From: Melampsora larici-populina 98AG31
Lineage: Eukaryota > Basidiomycota > Pucciniomycetes > Pucciniales > Melampsoraceae
Assembly: GCF_000204055.1 (NCBI RefSeq)
Contig: NW_006768781.1
Span: 1,152,962 to 1,216,961, forward strand
Length of the DNA stretch: 64,000 nucleotides
Reading direction: 5' to 3'
Numbering within the stretch: the stretch's first letter is position 1; each line of letters begins with the position of its first letter. A program made the position numbers and the translations under genes. Shown in pieces: positions 1-13,103 of this stretch. Under the pieces are notes generated by a model. The model searched no databases, was not told where the DNA came from, and saw only the letters and a list, made by a program, of their open reading frames with translations.

Positions 1-1381
1 ACTTCCTGAGAGGACCCCGCAGTGCCCCAATACAGGGCAATCACGGGACAGGATCCTTTCGAGCTGAGCTCCCTCGGGTATTTTACACGATGGGTGTAAA
101 TTTCAATCACATACAGCACATGTTTCTGCCTTTGGTTTCTGCCAGTTTCTGTTTTTCACAGAAACAGTAACTTCCAGTTTGTGAACTTCTTTGTACTTCA
201 AGATATCCTGTCATCTTAATCCGACGATGGCAACCTCTTTATATGGGTTTGTTCAATTTCACTCTTGACTTTTTTTGCTCATTTCTATAGATAACATCTG
301 TTCACATCTATTTCTCCTAAAAATATAGCTATCAGCTTCAAGAAAATGTATGACGGGTCGACTATTCAGTGTCGGTCAAAAGTATTTCTCAGATCCTCAT
401 ATAGCATATGGTTGAACTTTGTTTATTACTTTTAGTGGCTTCCAATAATTGAACTTGTCAAAACTTCAATCCAGATTCAAATCTTTTCGATCCAGCTGCT
501 TCAAGTCAAGTGAGTTTTTCTCATTCATTTTGTGTCACCTCGATTTACCATGAAGCATATGAATCTATTGATGAATTAAAATGTATGGCTTCTTCACTCC
601 TTCGAATAGCAACTTTGGTATGTGCGAGACAAACTCTCCAGTAATGATGTCTGAATAGCTGATCCTTATGTTTGTTTATTGATTCGTTTGGGCTTACGAT
701 TTTCTTCATTGTTCCTTGTAAGTCTACCTCTCCGTATCTGGTTTCTTTTTTGGTTGGTTTGTAGTCTAATTTTCTTGATTTTTAGGAACAGGTCAAAAGT
801 GCAAAGAAAAGATGAAGAGATCGAAAGGAGTGAAGAAGTGATCAAATTGCTGACAATCTTTTCGCTTCATCCTTGTATTTGTTTCATATATGTAGTTTAA
901 TCAGTCAAAATTCTTGGAATCCAGCCAAGGCGGTTTCATATCAGATTTATCATATGGTGAAGTCTGATCTATCAGGCAACTCTACAACTTAATGCATCAA
1001 GCTTATACTCATTGTTTACATACATGATGTGCATACAAAGGCGTTCATCGTCTCTATCTTGTTGCTGAGAAGCCACACTTCCACTGTTTTTTCATGAGTG
1101 GAATTTGCTGAGTCCCTGAAAGCAAGAAAGCTTACCACGGTGATGACGTGTAATGAAACAAGTGATCCAGCTATTGTTGTATGGAGTGAGGGATCAAGAG
1201 GCATATGTAGAAGAGGTCTTCCATTTATCAGAAGACAAGTTGTGTTTGGAGAAGAAGAGCGGAGAATGTATGGTTACACACACGTGTAACTGTTTACAGC
1301 TAGGGTGATCAGAATTCCTTTCAGCACCAGGCAATCTTGTCCAACTGATATCGGACTTAACTCAAGATCTTTCATTTGCAG
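1..1381. other. Flank without a recognisable gene
   Basis: AT-rich sequence upstream of the transposase that starts at 1382. Short open frames exist (for example 679-900 and 1098-1289 on the plus strand) but none has a recognisable domain or consistent splice signals. It may be the non-coding 5' part of the transposon, but I could not find a terminal repeat to delimit it. Confidence 0.5.
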
Positions 1382-4300
1382 ATGTCGTCTTTGCCCAAGA
1401 TCTACCGTTGTGAGTGCACAGAACTAGGATGTGCAAGTCAAAGCTTCGAGCTCGGCGGAGTTTCATATCGCGGAGTCAACCGAAGCAAGAAAAATGCGGC
1501 AGCACATGCACAAAAGCTAGAAGCAAATCGGAAATCAAATCAGCACTCGGTGAATAGCCCCCCACCGCAAGTCCAAAACGATCAAGATGGTGGTCAGTCA
1601 TCCCGGGAAATGAGAAGAACGGTACCCAACGTGGTACGTGAAACATTTGTTGTATATAATTATCTGCTTCTGATGGACCTTTGTCTCTCTTGACGTGTGA
1701 TATTTAGAGGCGACGAAGATCTTTGAGCACTGGAGACATGCCAGATCGTGTGCAGCAGAGGCCACTATGTACGCAACGAGAGCGGACTCCTTTGGAAGAC
1801 GATGGACATTACAATGAACTTCCGAATGAGACATCTCCAATTGGGCCCAATCAGAGATCCCAAACATCATCACGATGGGTCAACACTTCCGCACATCGTA
1901 TCCGGGAGGTATATCTTCGCCATCCGTCGTGTATGATCGCTATGCTCATTGCGGCTCACAGCAACCTCATCTCCAAGACTAGTCACGAGCAATGTCGGAG
2001 GATGCTTCATTTCTCCAAGTTTCAGATCGAACAAGCAGCTGTCGAAACAAAGTACACTGGAGTTTCATTCTGGGACACGATACCAACCAGTCTTGCTACA
2101 GTATTTGACCGCCTGAATTTGAACATCGAACTCAATTCTGAACTCTGCTGTCCTACCTGCTTTGGACTGAACGGTACACCCTATCCAACTAACAAAGCTG
2201 ACTATAAGCTGAATTGTGATAACATGCGATTCCTAAAGGATCCAGCTAAGAAGAGACAGAAGAAGAAAGAAATTATTCGTCGTCGATGCAATTCTGCCCT
2301 CTACACGCCTTCCTTGAAAGCTCATCGCATTTTTTATCACCTTTCCTTGAAGGTATGGTTGGCCAAAATGATGATGCTACCTCAGTTTGAGTATGATCTA
2401 GATGCTTCATTACGCCATACCAGGAATGATCCTTCATCAATGTCAGATATATGGGACGGGACGATGTGGAATACATTCCGAATTTCTGGAAGCGTCTACA
2501 CTCAAAGAAGTGGCCATTTGGTGTTTGGACTTTACTGTGACTGGTTTAACCCTCATGGCGGTGGATCTCGACGGCAAATCTCGACTGGAAACATCCTTCT
2601 TGTCTGCTTCAATCTGCCTCCCGCAATCCGATACAAACGAGAATATTTGTTTCTCTACGCTACGGTTCCCGGCCCACGTGAACCCAAAAAGGATCAAATC
2701 AATCACGTCTTGCGACCATTGGTGACAGAGCTTCAAGACTTTTGGAAAGGTGTCCACTTTACATCAACGCACAAATATCCTAATGGCCGCCTTATTCGAG
2801 TTGCTCTGTGGCCACTCATTGCTGACTTGGTCGCAATGAGGAAAATTTCTGGCTTTGCAGCACATTCTGCCACTCACTTTTGTGTTCATTGCGATCTCAC
2901 AATCAATGACATTGACAAAATTGATATGAGCAAGTGGCCGAAAAGGTGCAATCATCAGATCCATGCTCAAGCATGGCAAGACGCTCCAAACCTGGAGGAA
3001 CAAGATACGATCTTCGATAAGTACGGCGTACGATACAGCGTTTTTTCGGAGCTCCCTTACTGGCAACCCCATAACTTTGTTACTATAGACATCATGCACT
3101 GTTTACTCCTTGGAATTATGAAAGATCATGCGATCTCAGTATTAAATATTGAAGCCGCAGGGAAGTCATTAAAGGCACTAGAAGAATCGAACGCGGACAG
3201 AGGAGTTTATGAAGACTTCCATGTGAGTCACAGTATTCTTCTGTCCGTACCTGGATCATTCAATGATGGCTTATTCAAAAATTTAGTTTGATCCCCCATT
3301 AGGGCTAATCGGGGTCCGAGAGTCTTTAGATGCTCCTGAATGTGAAACAAATGAAAACAATCCAACTGAAAATACCCATAATGACTCATCTCGCAATCCC
3401 GATCTGTCAGAAGTCTATGATAGTTCAACTGAATCCAGCAACAACAACCTTACTGCTTTAGAGAGCACCGAAACCGATTCACACCTTGCTGATCTAGAAT
3501 CCAACAGCGAGAATTCCGCCAAACAACCTAGCCTCCCCACGCGCAAGATCTTACCTCGCAGGGTCAAAGCTGTTCGAAATAACCCCCCCTCATCTCAGAA
3601 TTCTACCTCTGGAATCTCTGATGTGCAAGAAGGATCATCTTCTCACTATCCAATCCGCACAGCTCATAGTAGGAAGCGAAAGAGGCCTGGAAACATCAGT
3701 GACAGCGACTCTGAACACAGCAGCCACTCCACTATACGCGACTCTCTGGCTCGACCGCGCAAAAGAATTACACAAGTCCGAAAACGAGTACGAACTGCGA
3801 ATGCTCAGCCGCTTGAAGTTGCTCAGCCGCTTGACGTTGCTCAGCCGCTTGAAGTTCCATCAAATCCAATAACATTCAAGCCTGCAGATCTATATCGCCT
3901 GCATCAGGTCATGAGAAACACTCAAACCCCCTCTTGGATGACTCGAGTCCCTACAAAAATTGGGACAGTAAGTTTAGGTTATATTAAGGCTTCTGAATGG
4001 CTCGTTTTCTATACAGTGTATATGGTTCTTGCAACCATCCCTGATTTGTATCATTCCGAAGACCCCCAGCGCCAGATCATGTGCCAGAGTATCATCAAGC
4101 TTGTAGAGATAGCCAATGTCACTGTATCTCAAACTTTTACTAAGGAAGATGGACTAGAGCTACAGTCTCGAATTTGAGTCTTTCGTGAACACATAGGCAC
4201 CCATTGGCCGCATGTCAGCATAAAAAAAAACATGCACATTTGCCAACACTTACCCGATATTGCACTTCTCTTTGGTCCTCCAGCTTCCACGGCTGGTTAT

Positions 4301-5184
4301 TTTGGTGAACGTATCAATGGAGCTCTATCGGACATTCAAAACAATCGTCACCCAGGTACGTCTTTCTCTGCTTTTCTTTATATCCTTGTGGTTTTTCTGA
4401 TGATCGGTTTCACAGATGAATTGGACAAAATATTCTGTAAAGCTTTCTCCCGTGAAGGCTATCTTCTTGCTGTCTTGAATCAAGCCCCAACATTCCTTAG
4501 TCAAGCAGAAGAACGCATCAGGGAGTCAGCCATTGAGTCACTCACAGGTACTTCATTACCAAAGTGGAAGGATCAGGAACTTGATCACGATAATTATCAA
4601 ATCTGGCTGAGCTATATAAACAATGATATTAATCAAAGATACGGCCGATTTTCCAGTTCAATCAACAATGATTCTCATACGCCAAATATATCCAACAAGC
4701 TGCCGGCTCTCGTACAAATCACAAATCGGCTCAGAGTTTCAAGGAAAACTTACTCGAGTGATTCCCTCACAAAAGGTAATAGCTTGATTTCTTATCATTA
4801 CATAGGAAAGATAGCATATGGTAAGATCAAGGGTTTATTCCGTAGCAAAGCTATCCCAGAAGCAACATTCCTATTGGTAGAGCCATTCACACCTCTAGAT
4901 ACCGAAGATTCCGTAAAAAATCTGTACTTGCATCATCCACTTCTCAAGGCGACTATTGTATATGAAATGACAAGCAATCACGTGGTTGTTGACTATTGTG
5001 ATCTCATAGGGCATGTTGCTGCGCTCAAGAACCCGGCAGGAAGCTTTCATATTCAAAGCAGCACATACTCTATGGTGAGCTTGAAAAATTATGTGAGTCC
5101 TATCATTGTTGTTAACTACGTTAACTGCAATCCTTTGGCTGATGCCTTTGTTCACAGAGCTCATTTGTCGATGAAAGCAGTTGA
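1382..5184 (+). mobile_element. Tnp2/CACTA-like transposase, one in-frame stop
   Basis: Spliced model: 1382-1633, 1708-3222, 3287-4355, 4416-5092, 5158-5184; phases agree at every join and give 1180 codons. Family hallmarks seen in order: a CDWFNPHGGGSRRQ block (about 2540-2575), an AHSATHFCVHC metal-binding-like block (about 2860-2905), and DIMHCLLLGIMKD (about 3089-3127), which corresponds to the DxMHxLxLG signature of En/Spm (Transposase_21) enzymes. The C-terminal part has an Arg/Ser-rich linker with a tandem AQPLEV/AQPLDV repeat (about 3800-3860). A single TGA at 4175-4177 interrupts an otherwise fully open exon 3, so this copy is probably inactive unless it is read through. The enzyme would act in the nucleus to cut and move its own element. 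No target duplication or terminal repeat was identified. Intron 3 is open in frame, so it could also be retained. Confidence 0.8.
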
Positions 5185-7651
5185 CAGTGGTCAAGTTTAT
5201 GAGGGTGCACGCATCCTCCGCCTGGTTACATTTTCATTTCATAAAATCGTTTACATTTTCATTTCATAAAATTATTCTTCGTGAATAGGTTTCATTTGGC
5301 TTGTTATACTTGAAATGTATTTGATCTGAAATTCATGTTCCCTATTTGATCTGACATTCATGTTCCCTCTAAATCAATCATTGATCCTCTACCACCAAAA
5401 ATGTTATACTTTTAATAATTAAAAATTCATTCAATCAAATGTGGGTGATTCATGGATCCGTGGGGTTTCGGGATTCTAATTGTATCTCATCTCAAAAAAT
5501 GACAGACTGACACTTTAAAAAACCTCGTTTTCACCGCAGAAACAGAACCAATGGAAATATATGGAGACTTGGTATGAATGCAATCTACATTAGGAACATA
5601 ACGCAAATGCTTACCAAACACTTCGTTGTTTATCCCAAAAGGATATATAACAGTTGATGGAATATCCTTTGATCTCATGACAGATCTATCATGTAGCTTT
5701 ATTCAAAAGATCAGTTGGAGAGATTGTTGATATCAAATTTGTTTATTTGACTAAATCTATTGCTAGAAATTGAGTTGAGTCTATGTCTGCTACAAATGGT
5801 GCCGCTGTAGCTAAAGCTCTTGTTTATCACAAAGGTTTCATTCCTAGATAGATAGATGAAGATCATTTCGATTTGAAATGTCTCGTAGCTATAGCTAGTT
5901 TACTGTTCTACAAACAGCTCAAGTCGAGACCCTCTTTTTCCTCTATGGAACAATTGCTATCGATGTGGATTGAAATTAATCTCATGAATGTGTAGGTGTG
6001 CAAAAGTTAACGTAATAGATCCGAACAAGTATGAAATTTCAACAATCAAACGATTAACTAAACAAAATATCAAATGGGTGATGATTGTAAGCTACAAAAA
6101 CGAATGTGTCGAGCAAATGATTACAATGTGAATGTGATTAGTTGATTGAAGTAGATAGAGCAACAGAGGAATTAGGATCTATCCATGATTAGGTATTCAT
6201 TCGATTGGTTTTGAGAGAGATGTCAGTGATGATGATGTAAATAATGATGATGTAAATGATCGATTGAACTTGAAAGGTTGGAGGAAGATAGATGATCTGA
6301 AGATGAAGATGAATCGGTAGGGAGTGAAGAGGTAGGTGAAGGATGATTTGGTGGTGAGTTTGTTTGAGATGAGCTTCTTGATGAATTGGAAGATTAGATG
6401 ATAAAGGCGAATAATCAATATCACAATTAAGTTACGATGGAGATGGATTGGATGAATACTTACCTATGCAACTCCTAATCATCATTCTCAACTCTCAACT
6501 ACGGTTGTTTGGCATGGAGAGGTGAGGTGGGGTAGTTGTCGTTGGATTCATGTTGTGATTTGAAATCAAGTGAAGATAATTGAAGTTTGGTTATTGATCA
6601 AGCAAATCCTTGAAAATCGGGTTACTTGAAATTGCAAAAGGGTTTCTTCTTTTCGCGTGTGAGGAACTTTTTGGAGAGTAAATTAGTATTTGACAGGGTG
6701 GCTGTAATTTAAAGATAAAGATTTCCCCGCGAAAACTTTGTCTGAACATCAGGACTTCCGAGCATGATGGTTCGGAAACGGGTGTCCGGGACATCCTCAC
6801 GCCCCGCACATAAAAAACGTGATTGGCTCTACTTAGGTAGAGCGAGCGATGGGAAGGGATGTAAGCCGAGTGGAAAGGGATTGTGGAAACCAATAGTGAG
6901 CGATTGTAGTCTCAGGTAATGTGCTGAGCTGCACTTGTTCAGCTCAACTTTGATCATACACTTGATTAACTTAGTGTTCAAAGACGGCTGAGCACCAGAT
7001 AGCTCAGAGAGCTTAGGTTACGACTAAGGAGAAGAACGAAATTTCAAATTTCAAATCTCAAAGAACAAAGTTGACACGTTCTAACGATCTCGACGTCGAG
7101 AACGTCTCTCGTGGACGCAGTGAGAACGAGTTGATTTTACTTACCTTTATACCTCAAAAAGAGGGTACCTTGGCCTCTTTTGTTCGTCCACAACATGAGG
7201 ATCTGATTGTCTGTGCCCTGTGATAGTTGGTCAGAGGGCTCTGGTCGAATATTCAAAAGATTCGAAAGAAATGGGAATAGATTGTATGTTGATGTGACTG
7301 ATCTGGAGGCTGATTTCATTGGAATTAACAATCGAAAAGGCGGAAATATAAGGTGGAACCACGGCGTAGTACGATCGAAGTCCATTGGTGGGAAGCTATG
7401 GGAAGCGTAGTGGAATGGATGGTGGACCGGGATTATAGGCGGTCAGCGTAACTCAACCCAACCCCAGGCTGAATTTGGTAACGGGAAACGGGGCGCCCCG
7501 GGCGCCCCGCTACCCGGGTGGCAAGGCGTCCTGTTGAAACGCAGCGCTCCGCGCTTCTTTCTGCTTGGCGAGCCAGACTTGACTCAACCTACCTCCATCC
7601 TTCTCAGACAATTTGCAACAATTCTTATAAATCTCATAGAAGAATTCTCAA
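5185..7651. other. Intergenic, repeats and low-level decay only
   Basis: No gene recognised. There is a short direct repeat at about 5325-5366 (two copies of a unit ending in ATTCATGTTCCCT) and a GC-rich partly palindromic stretch near 7488-7518. Minus-strand open frames at 6197-6424, 6591-6893 and 7137-7385 look like chance frames in AT-rich DNA. Confidence 0.5.
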
Positions 7652-8749
7652 CACAGGGGCAAAAATAGATGCTCACATAGGTGTGAGCGTTGAAATTTTT
7701 GTGTTTGTTTCAATGTTTGTTCAATTTTACTTCCCTTTTCTTTCCTATTTCTTTCTACTCCTCAGCTGATTAGGCAATCAACCGGAACTGAGCAGAAAAA
7801 CTAAGCCTCACTCAGGCTTTATTCCTTAGCAAAGAAGTCTGAGGAAGGGCTGATCCATCTGCTCAACTGATCCTGAGCGACATTCCCTGGTTCAGTAGGC
7901 TCCAAGGGACACCATTTATGATTAGCTTAGGGGCTGAGCTGAGCTGAGTAAACTCTTAGCTAATTCTGTGCAGCATCCCTTGCATTGATCACATAGGGCC
8001 AGCCTTGCCTCAGGCTTCATGGCTCCGGAATGAAGCCTGATGCCCATCTGCTCAGTTGACCAATGCTGCTCAGCTATCCCTCAGTGAAATTCCTGGGATC
8101 AGAAGGATCCAAAGGAGTTCACTGCTCATTGGCTGAGGGGCTGCTCAGCTAGTCCTCAGGGGCATTCCTGGGACCAGAAGGATCCAAAGGATGTCACTGA
8201 GTATTGGCCAAGGGGCTGCTCAGTTCATCTCAGCCCCTCAGTGTGAGCAGCTTTATCCAGGGGACATCACTTAGGATTAGCTGAGCGGCTGAGATAAACT
8301 GAGCAGGGGGATGGCTCTGTTATGAGGCTTCATCCCTTAGCAAGGAAGTCTGAGGAAAGTCTGGCCCATCAGTGACCCAGCCAGGGGATGCTACTGAGTA
8401 TTTCCTGAGCAGCTCAAATGGGATGGCCCCTGTGCAGGCTTCTTCACTAAGAAATGAAGCCTGAGGAAGGTTTAGTTCATGTGCTCATTTTCATTTTGAC
8501 CAAATTGCTGAGTATTCAGTGACTCATGAGCTGATCTGAGTACTCATCTGGACTCAGTTATTGCTCATCCAAGATGGAAATGAGCCTTCTCAAGAAATGT
8601 CAAGCAAAATATGAGAAAAACAGCCTGATCACCTGAACACAACCAAAATTTTGAATTGAATGAATCTGAAAGAAAATGAATCTTTTTTGGAGACTTCAAA
8701 AAAGTCTACAACGCTCACATACATGTGAGCATCAATTTTGGCCCCTGTG
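7652..8749. mobile_element. Inverted-repeat element, CACAGGGGC ends
   Basis: The ends are inverted copies. The left end starts CACAGGGGCAAAA at 7652 and continues into TGCTCACATnnnGTGAGCGTTG; the right end is the reverse complement, finishing GGCCCCTGTG at 8749. About 45 bp match with a few differences, and each end carries a small GCTCACAT/ATGTGAGC hairpin. The interior has no coding frame; it is made of degenerate 75-bp tandem units. CAGGG-type ends are common in hAT elements, but I could not find a matching 8-bp target duplication, so the class is open. A truncated relative lies at 61893. Confidence 0.6.
8066..8290. repeat. 75-bp tandem repeat
   Basis: Units begin at 8066, 8141 and 8216, each with CTGCTCAG, then CCTGGGA(T/C)CAGAAGGATCC. 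The first two are exactly 75 bp and clearly homologous; the third decays. A more diverged unit can be seen at about 7868-7942. The array lies inside the inverted-repeat element 7652-8749, so it is an internal satellite-like part of that element. Confidence 0.7.
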
Positions 8750-9989
8750 CAATGTCATCATAGAAGACTTGGATGAATAGGAAACATCAATTCCCTAATT
8801 CCCACTGTGCTACAAAAAATTATAATCATAGATTGATAATTTCTTCATTCATCCTCTACATACCAAAGACAAGACGTGAGATCTCCGCCACTCGTCTTGA
8901 ATTCTGAGTTCTCTGTTTTGAGATTTCAGAATTTTGAATTGCAAGCTTGTTTTCAACTCGGACCTCGCACCACAACCTACCACAACCCACATGGCATCAC
9001 ACTAAGCCACTTGATGCTCTTTTGTGCTTCTCTTTTTTTCACTTGATCTTGCTGGATTCAAGAAGACTTTGTACCAAGCCATCTGATTAACAAACAGCTG
9101 GTCTAGATCTATCCATTTTGATTCCAGGATAGCCAATTGGTTTAGGGAACATTGAAACAAGAACCCTGATCACATGCAGATAGACACACAGTTTTATTTA
9201 CAAAATATTCAGCCAATGTAAAAAAAACACCAACGGCAGGGCTTTTTTTGCCAAGGATACATCTGACCTGTTGGAACTGCAGGCATGAAAACCTGAAAAT
9301 GGCAGGGTTATCTTTTCCTCAGAAATCTCCCGAGTCACAAGACATTTAATCTTGTGGCCCCTGGTTTCAGACCATTTCTCAATGAATCAATTGTTTTATC
9401 AATTAGCTAGGCCATCCAAATTGGTAAATTTCATTTTTCTCATTTTCTATTTGTATAAACGCTTGCATCTAGTTGTCCTACCGCTTTGCCAAAACAATCT
9501 GTTAATCACTCATGTGTCAAAAGAAATAGTCACTTTTTTTGTTTGCACGCACTGCTTGAACTGTTTTCCTTTAGCACTTCAGTACACCTAGGAATTGTTT
9601 CCAAGCAGCTCACTTTCATCGCCTCCTTTTAAAATATAATAATCACTTTTTTGTTTGCATATGCTGCTTGAATTGTTTTCCTTTAGTCCTTCAGTACGCC
9701 TAGGAAATCTTTGGGTTATAAAGACATAACATGTAACCAGATACTATTCCAACACCGAGATCATTGAGGCTGAATACCATTCCATTTGGCCTCCATTTGC
9801 GCTATTCATTTGTCCCAAGCAGCGTGATTCAGAGTCTTAGCAAAGCATTTGTCAACAGAGTCAGTGGTCAATATGCATATGTCTTTAGTGCATTTAGGCC
9901 TGTTACATTGATCACGGTGGTTTCCACCCCCTGAGTATGCAGTAGCTGTTGAGAAACTGGCTTGGCTTGCTTCGATGAGAGCGGGAGTG
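8750..9989. other. Intergenic with a 116-bp spaced duplication
   Basis: No gene recognised. Two related segments of about 60 bp, at about 9529-9592 and 9645-9706, share CTGCTTGAA(C/T)TGTTTTCCTTTAG followed by CTTCAGTAC(A/G)CCTAGGA. They look like an old local tandem duplication. Confidence 0.55.
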
Positions 9990-10860
9990 GAAAAGCCACC
10001 ATTGTGTGCTTTGTAATCAATCAGGTATTGAACACCACATGAAGAGTGAGAGGGGAGACATTGGCGTAAATGTTTTTGGAAATGTTGTCATTGATCCTGG
10101 TCTTCACAGTTTTGATAAGCTTCCTAGCTGCTCCAGAGGAGGAGCTCTTTCCTTTGAACTTGACATAGTTGGCAATAAGATTGTTAAGCTTATTGCAGTG
10201 AGTTTTGGACGAGTCACTGGGCAGAATTTTCATATCATTTAAAGCATCTTCAATAGTTCAAAGACCAGCCTCAGAAATCTTCTGGTGGTGATTCTTGAGG
10301 CTGGACCAGATCAGGGAAGGTTCATAGGTAAGATCATTGTCATTGTCAGAGTCATCATCATGGTCTTCATTGTCATTGTCAATGTCAATGCATGATCAGA
10401 GTTTCAGCATTGTCTGGCATTGGTTCTTGTTATGACTATCCATGAGTCCCATCATCCAAATTGATAAGACAAGCTTCAACTTGAGGTGTTGCTCATCTGT
10501 TAGTCCGGGGTACTTGAATTCAGGTTTAGACAGGTACTTGTGGTAATCAATAGCCTTCAGCACTTGTCTGATTTTGATAGACCAGTTCGGAAAGTTTCTG
10601 TCTGTGAGTTTTGTGTCTACATTTTACTTAGCTAACACTGAATTGAGTTTCTGAACAAACTGCTGAAGGGGAGTTCCAAAGGCTTTGGAGTCCTCCTTTT
10701 CAGCCATAGTGGGACAAGGTAGTTTGGAGATTGGATTGAGTGATTCAGCAGTTGGAGGTGGTTTCTCAGTGTTGGTGTTGGAACGAGTTTCTGAGAGTGA
10801 GTCAGAGAAAATGTCCTGGTATTTGGAGTTGGTTAAGCTAGGAGACAGTGATGACATTCA
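9990..10860 (-). pseudogene. Decayed copia-like gag fragment
   Basis: Read on the minus strand from 10857, a Ser/Pro-rich N-terminus is followed by a stop and then a stretch containing KLTDRNFPNWSIKIRQVLKA (about 10550-10620). That has the L-x-x-x-N-F/Y-x-x-W pattern of copia-type Gag (UBN2-like). A further piece at 10021-10233 (minus) continues in the same style. Stop codons and at least one frame change separate the pieces. No protease, integrase or reverse transcriptase follows at lower coordinates, so this is a remnant of an LTR retrotransposon. The assignment rests on one motif block only. Confidence 0.5.
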
Positions 10861-11037
10861 CAGATGATGGAGACGTCTGACAGAGTTTGTTGATGGATCT
10901 TAGTAACTCTTGCTACCATGAAATGAGTTCTTGCAAGGTGTAAGGGGTTACATAATGGCTATTGGTGTATGGAAGTAGACAGGTCACAGTTGTAGTTGTC
11001 AGCAAGCCTAGCTCCACAAAGAACCTCTTCTTCACCG

Positions 11038-11166
11038 AATACCTTTGGTTGGAGCTAGGTGAGATTATCATTTCACTACATTTTCTCTATTCTCTCATCT
11101 TCCTCTTTCTCAGTTCTGTTGTAGAGCGTTGAAGCTGATTGACCAAATACCTTTGGTTGGAGCTAG
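11038..11166. repeat. 21-bp direct repeat, spacing 108
   Basis: AATACCTTTGGTTGGAGCTAG occurs exactly at 11038-11058 and 11146-11166. It lies on the 5' side of the minus-strand gag remnant and may be part of the element's LTR or leader. The LTR borders could not be placed. Confidence 0.6.
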
Positions 11167-13103
11167 TTGTGTGTTTTTGTCTTTTGGAAATCTAGTTGGG
11201 TTTTAGATTACGCTTGGGAGCAACCGCTCCAGATCCTCCTTGACTCAGTGAAGGCTCTAGATCATAGAGCCTTACACTAGGGCGGAGGGAATCAACGCCT
11301 TACCTGCAAGCAGCAGGATATCACGACAGAGTGGTAGGAAGGTCTGTTGAGAAAGATGAGTACAGTCCAGGTGAAGATCACACACACAGAGTAAAAAGAG
11401 AAAAAAGGTGCTTACTCTCAAGCTTCAGTTTCCACACAATGAGGGAGGAAACCGGATCTCTAGAGAAGCAGAGTATAAGAGAAAGATGTTGAGACAAAAA
11501 ATTTCAACAACCTATCCCAAAAGGGAGCACACATTGCGCACACAAGAAACATAGTAAGAGGAAGTACGGATTGGGATAAGCCTCTACAAGAAATCAATTA
11601 GAAATTGGAAGACCACCTGGTTTGAGAATAAGCTGAGTTCTTGTGTGAGTATTAACCCCTGAAATTACACTACCACGTCCACATGCCCACTGAATCCTCC
11701 TTGTCTTGATATTTCTTGATTGAGAACCTGCACCACTACCTCCTCCTCAAAATATCCGTAATTTTTGTGATGTACTTGACCAGATGTAGCCTTTTACCAC
11801 AACACCAACAGCTTGTGTGGTGCACTTCTTTGAAGAAAACTATTGTACAAATGAGATCACTGCCTGAAGTTAACCTATTAAACATCTAACATATTTTTGG
11901 ACAGACTCTATGAGTGATATACAGTTTATGAAACACAGGTCAGATCAGGTGTTTGTAATTTGCTGCCACAGGCCAATGTTCAGTCATTGTGCCCACCTGG
12001 AAATTACTATCCCTCTAGCCGCGGCGCCCGCCAATGATTTGCTAGTCACACTTAATTCTTGGAGTGTTCACATCAGAGTTTCACAATTGTTCATAAGCCC
12101 CTCTTCCGGGGCCTGGACGCGGCTGCGCAGACAGGGCTTTGTTAAGCTAAGGGCCAGGTACTGGATCAAGACAGATTGAGTTATGTGGCCTAAGGCTTGA
12201 CCAAAACAGCTTAGGCTGTTAAGGGGGTGTGTGGACCAAAGAAGGGGGGTGTATATAGTGGGATCCTTTTTTAATTGTGCTTGACTTTCTTTCACTCCTG
12301 CCTCGGCTGTCAAATAATTCAGAAAATTATCCAATTTTGTGATGTAGATTCTTTGGAGCTTCAGCATCATATATCCCCAAAAATAAGGTTAGATTGCAGC
12401 TTTGAACTCAAATGAAGTAAGTGGATAAGACTAGTCATCAATATGTAGTAGGTTTGTTGGATTTGGGACTATAAAAAGCAGAGCTGAATGCTTCTAGAAG
12501 CTTCTTATAGCAGAACTTGAGATGATGTGGATTTCGTAGAGATTTCCTCATTCAAGCTTTGAATAAGAAGATATACCATTGAGTGCAACTTGGATTCTGA
12601 TCACTGTAAACATTACCCTTGGTTTTGGTGTACGAATTTAAAAAAATATCTATGAGTGTGCCAATGTCCATCAAGCGTAGCAGACTGAAGGGTGAATTTG
12701 GGAGTCTTGGGAGATAGTGCAAGGGTGGACAATGTGAGGAATTCTTGGGGTTCTTCCCCCTTATACGTATGATAAGATGAAATTGAGATGTTGTTAAACA
12801 GCAGAAACTCAAAGTTGTTATTCAAGCTGTGCGTTTTTGACCTGGTATAGTGCAAGTCTACTATCATGTAGTCAAAAAGGAAACCTCAGCCAAAAAAGAA
12901 TTCAATCAGACTGTTTCATCTAACAGAAAAGATATGAAGGTTCTCTGATATTCATCTGGACAGGTGACTAAACCAACGGTATAGATCCCAATATTTGATA
13001 CTGTACATTTGTGTTGGTGATTTATGGAAGACGTTTTTAAATTGACAACAAATACTGATAGGGTAATACTTTTGGCCGGTCTTGTGTTGCGCTCAAAGCG
13101 ATG
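11167..13103. other. Intergenic, no recognised gene
   Basis: Probably includes the rest of the LTR retrotransposon leader and then the 3' flank of the helicase gene. A small inverted repeat GGCTCTAGATCATAGAGCC lies near 11248. Minus-strand open frames at 12068-12370, 12552-12812 and 12613-12867 overlap each other and show no domain. I see nothing else that can be supported. Confidence 0.45.

Noticed and set aside
1098..1289. 63-codon plus-strand frame with protein-like composition
   Set aside because: No homologous family, no splice partner and an overlapping antisense frame; insufficient to call a gene.
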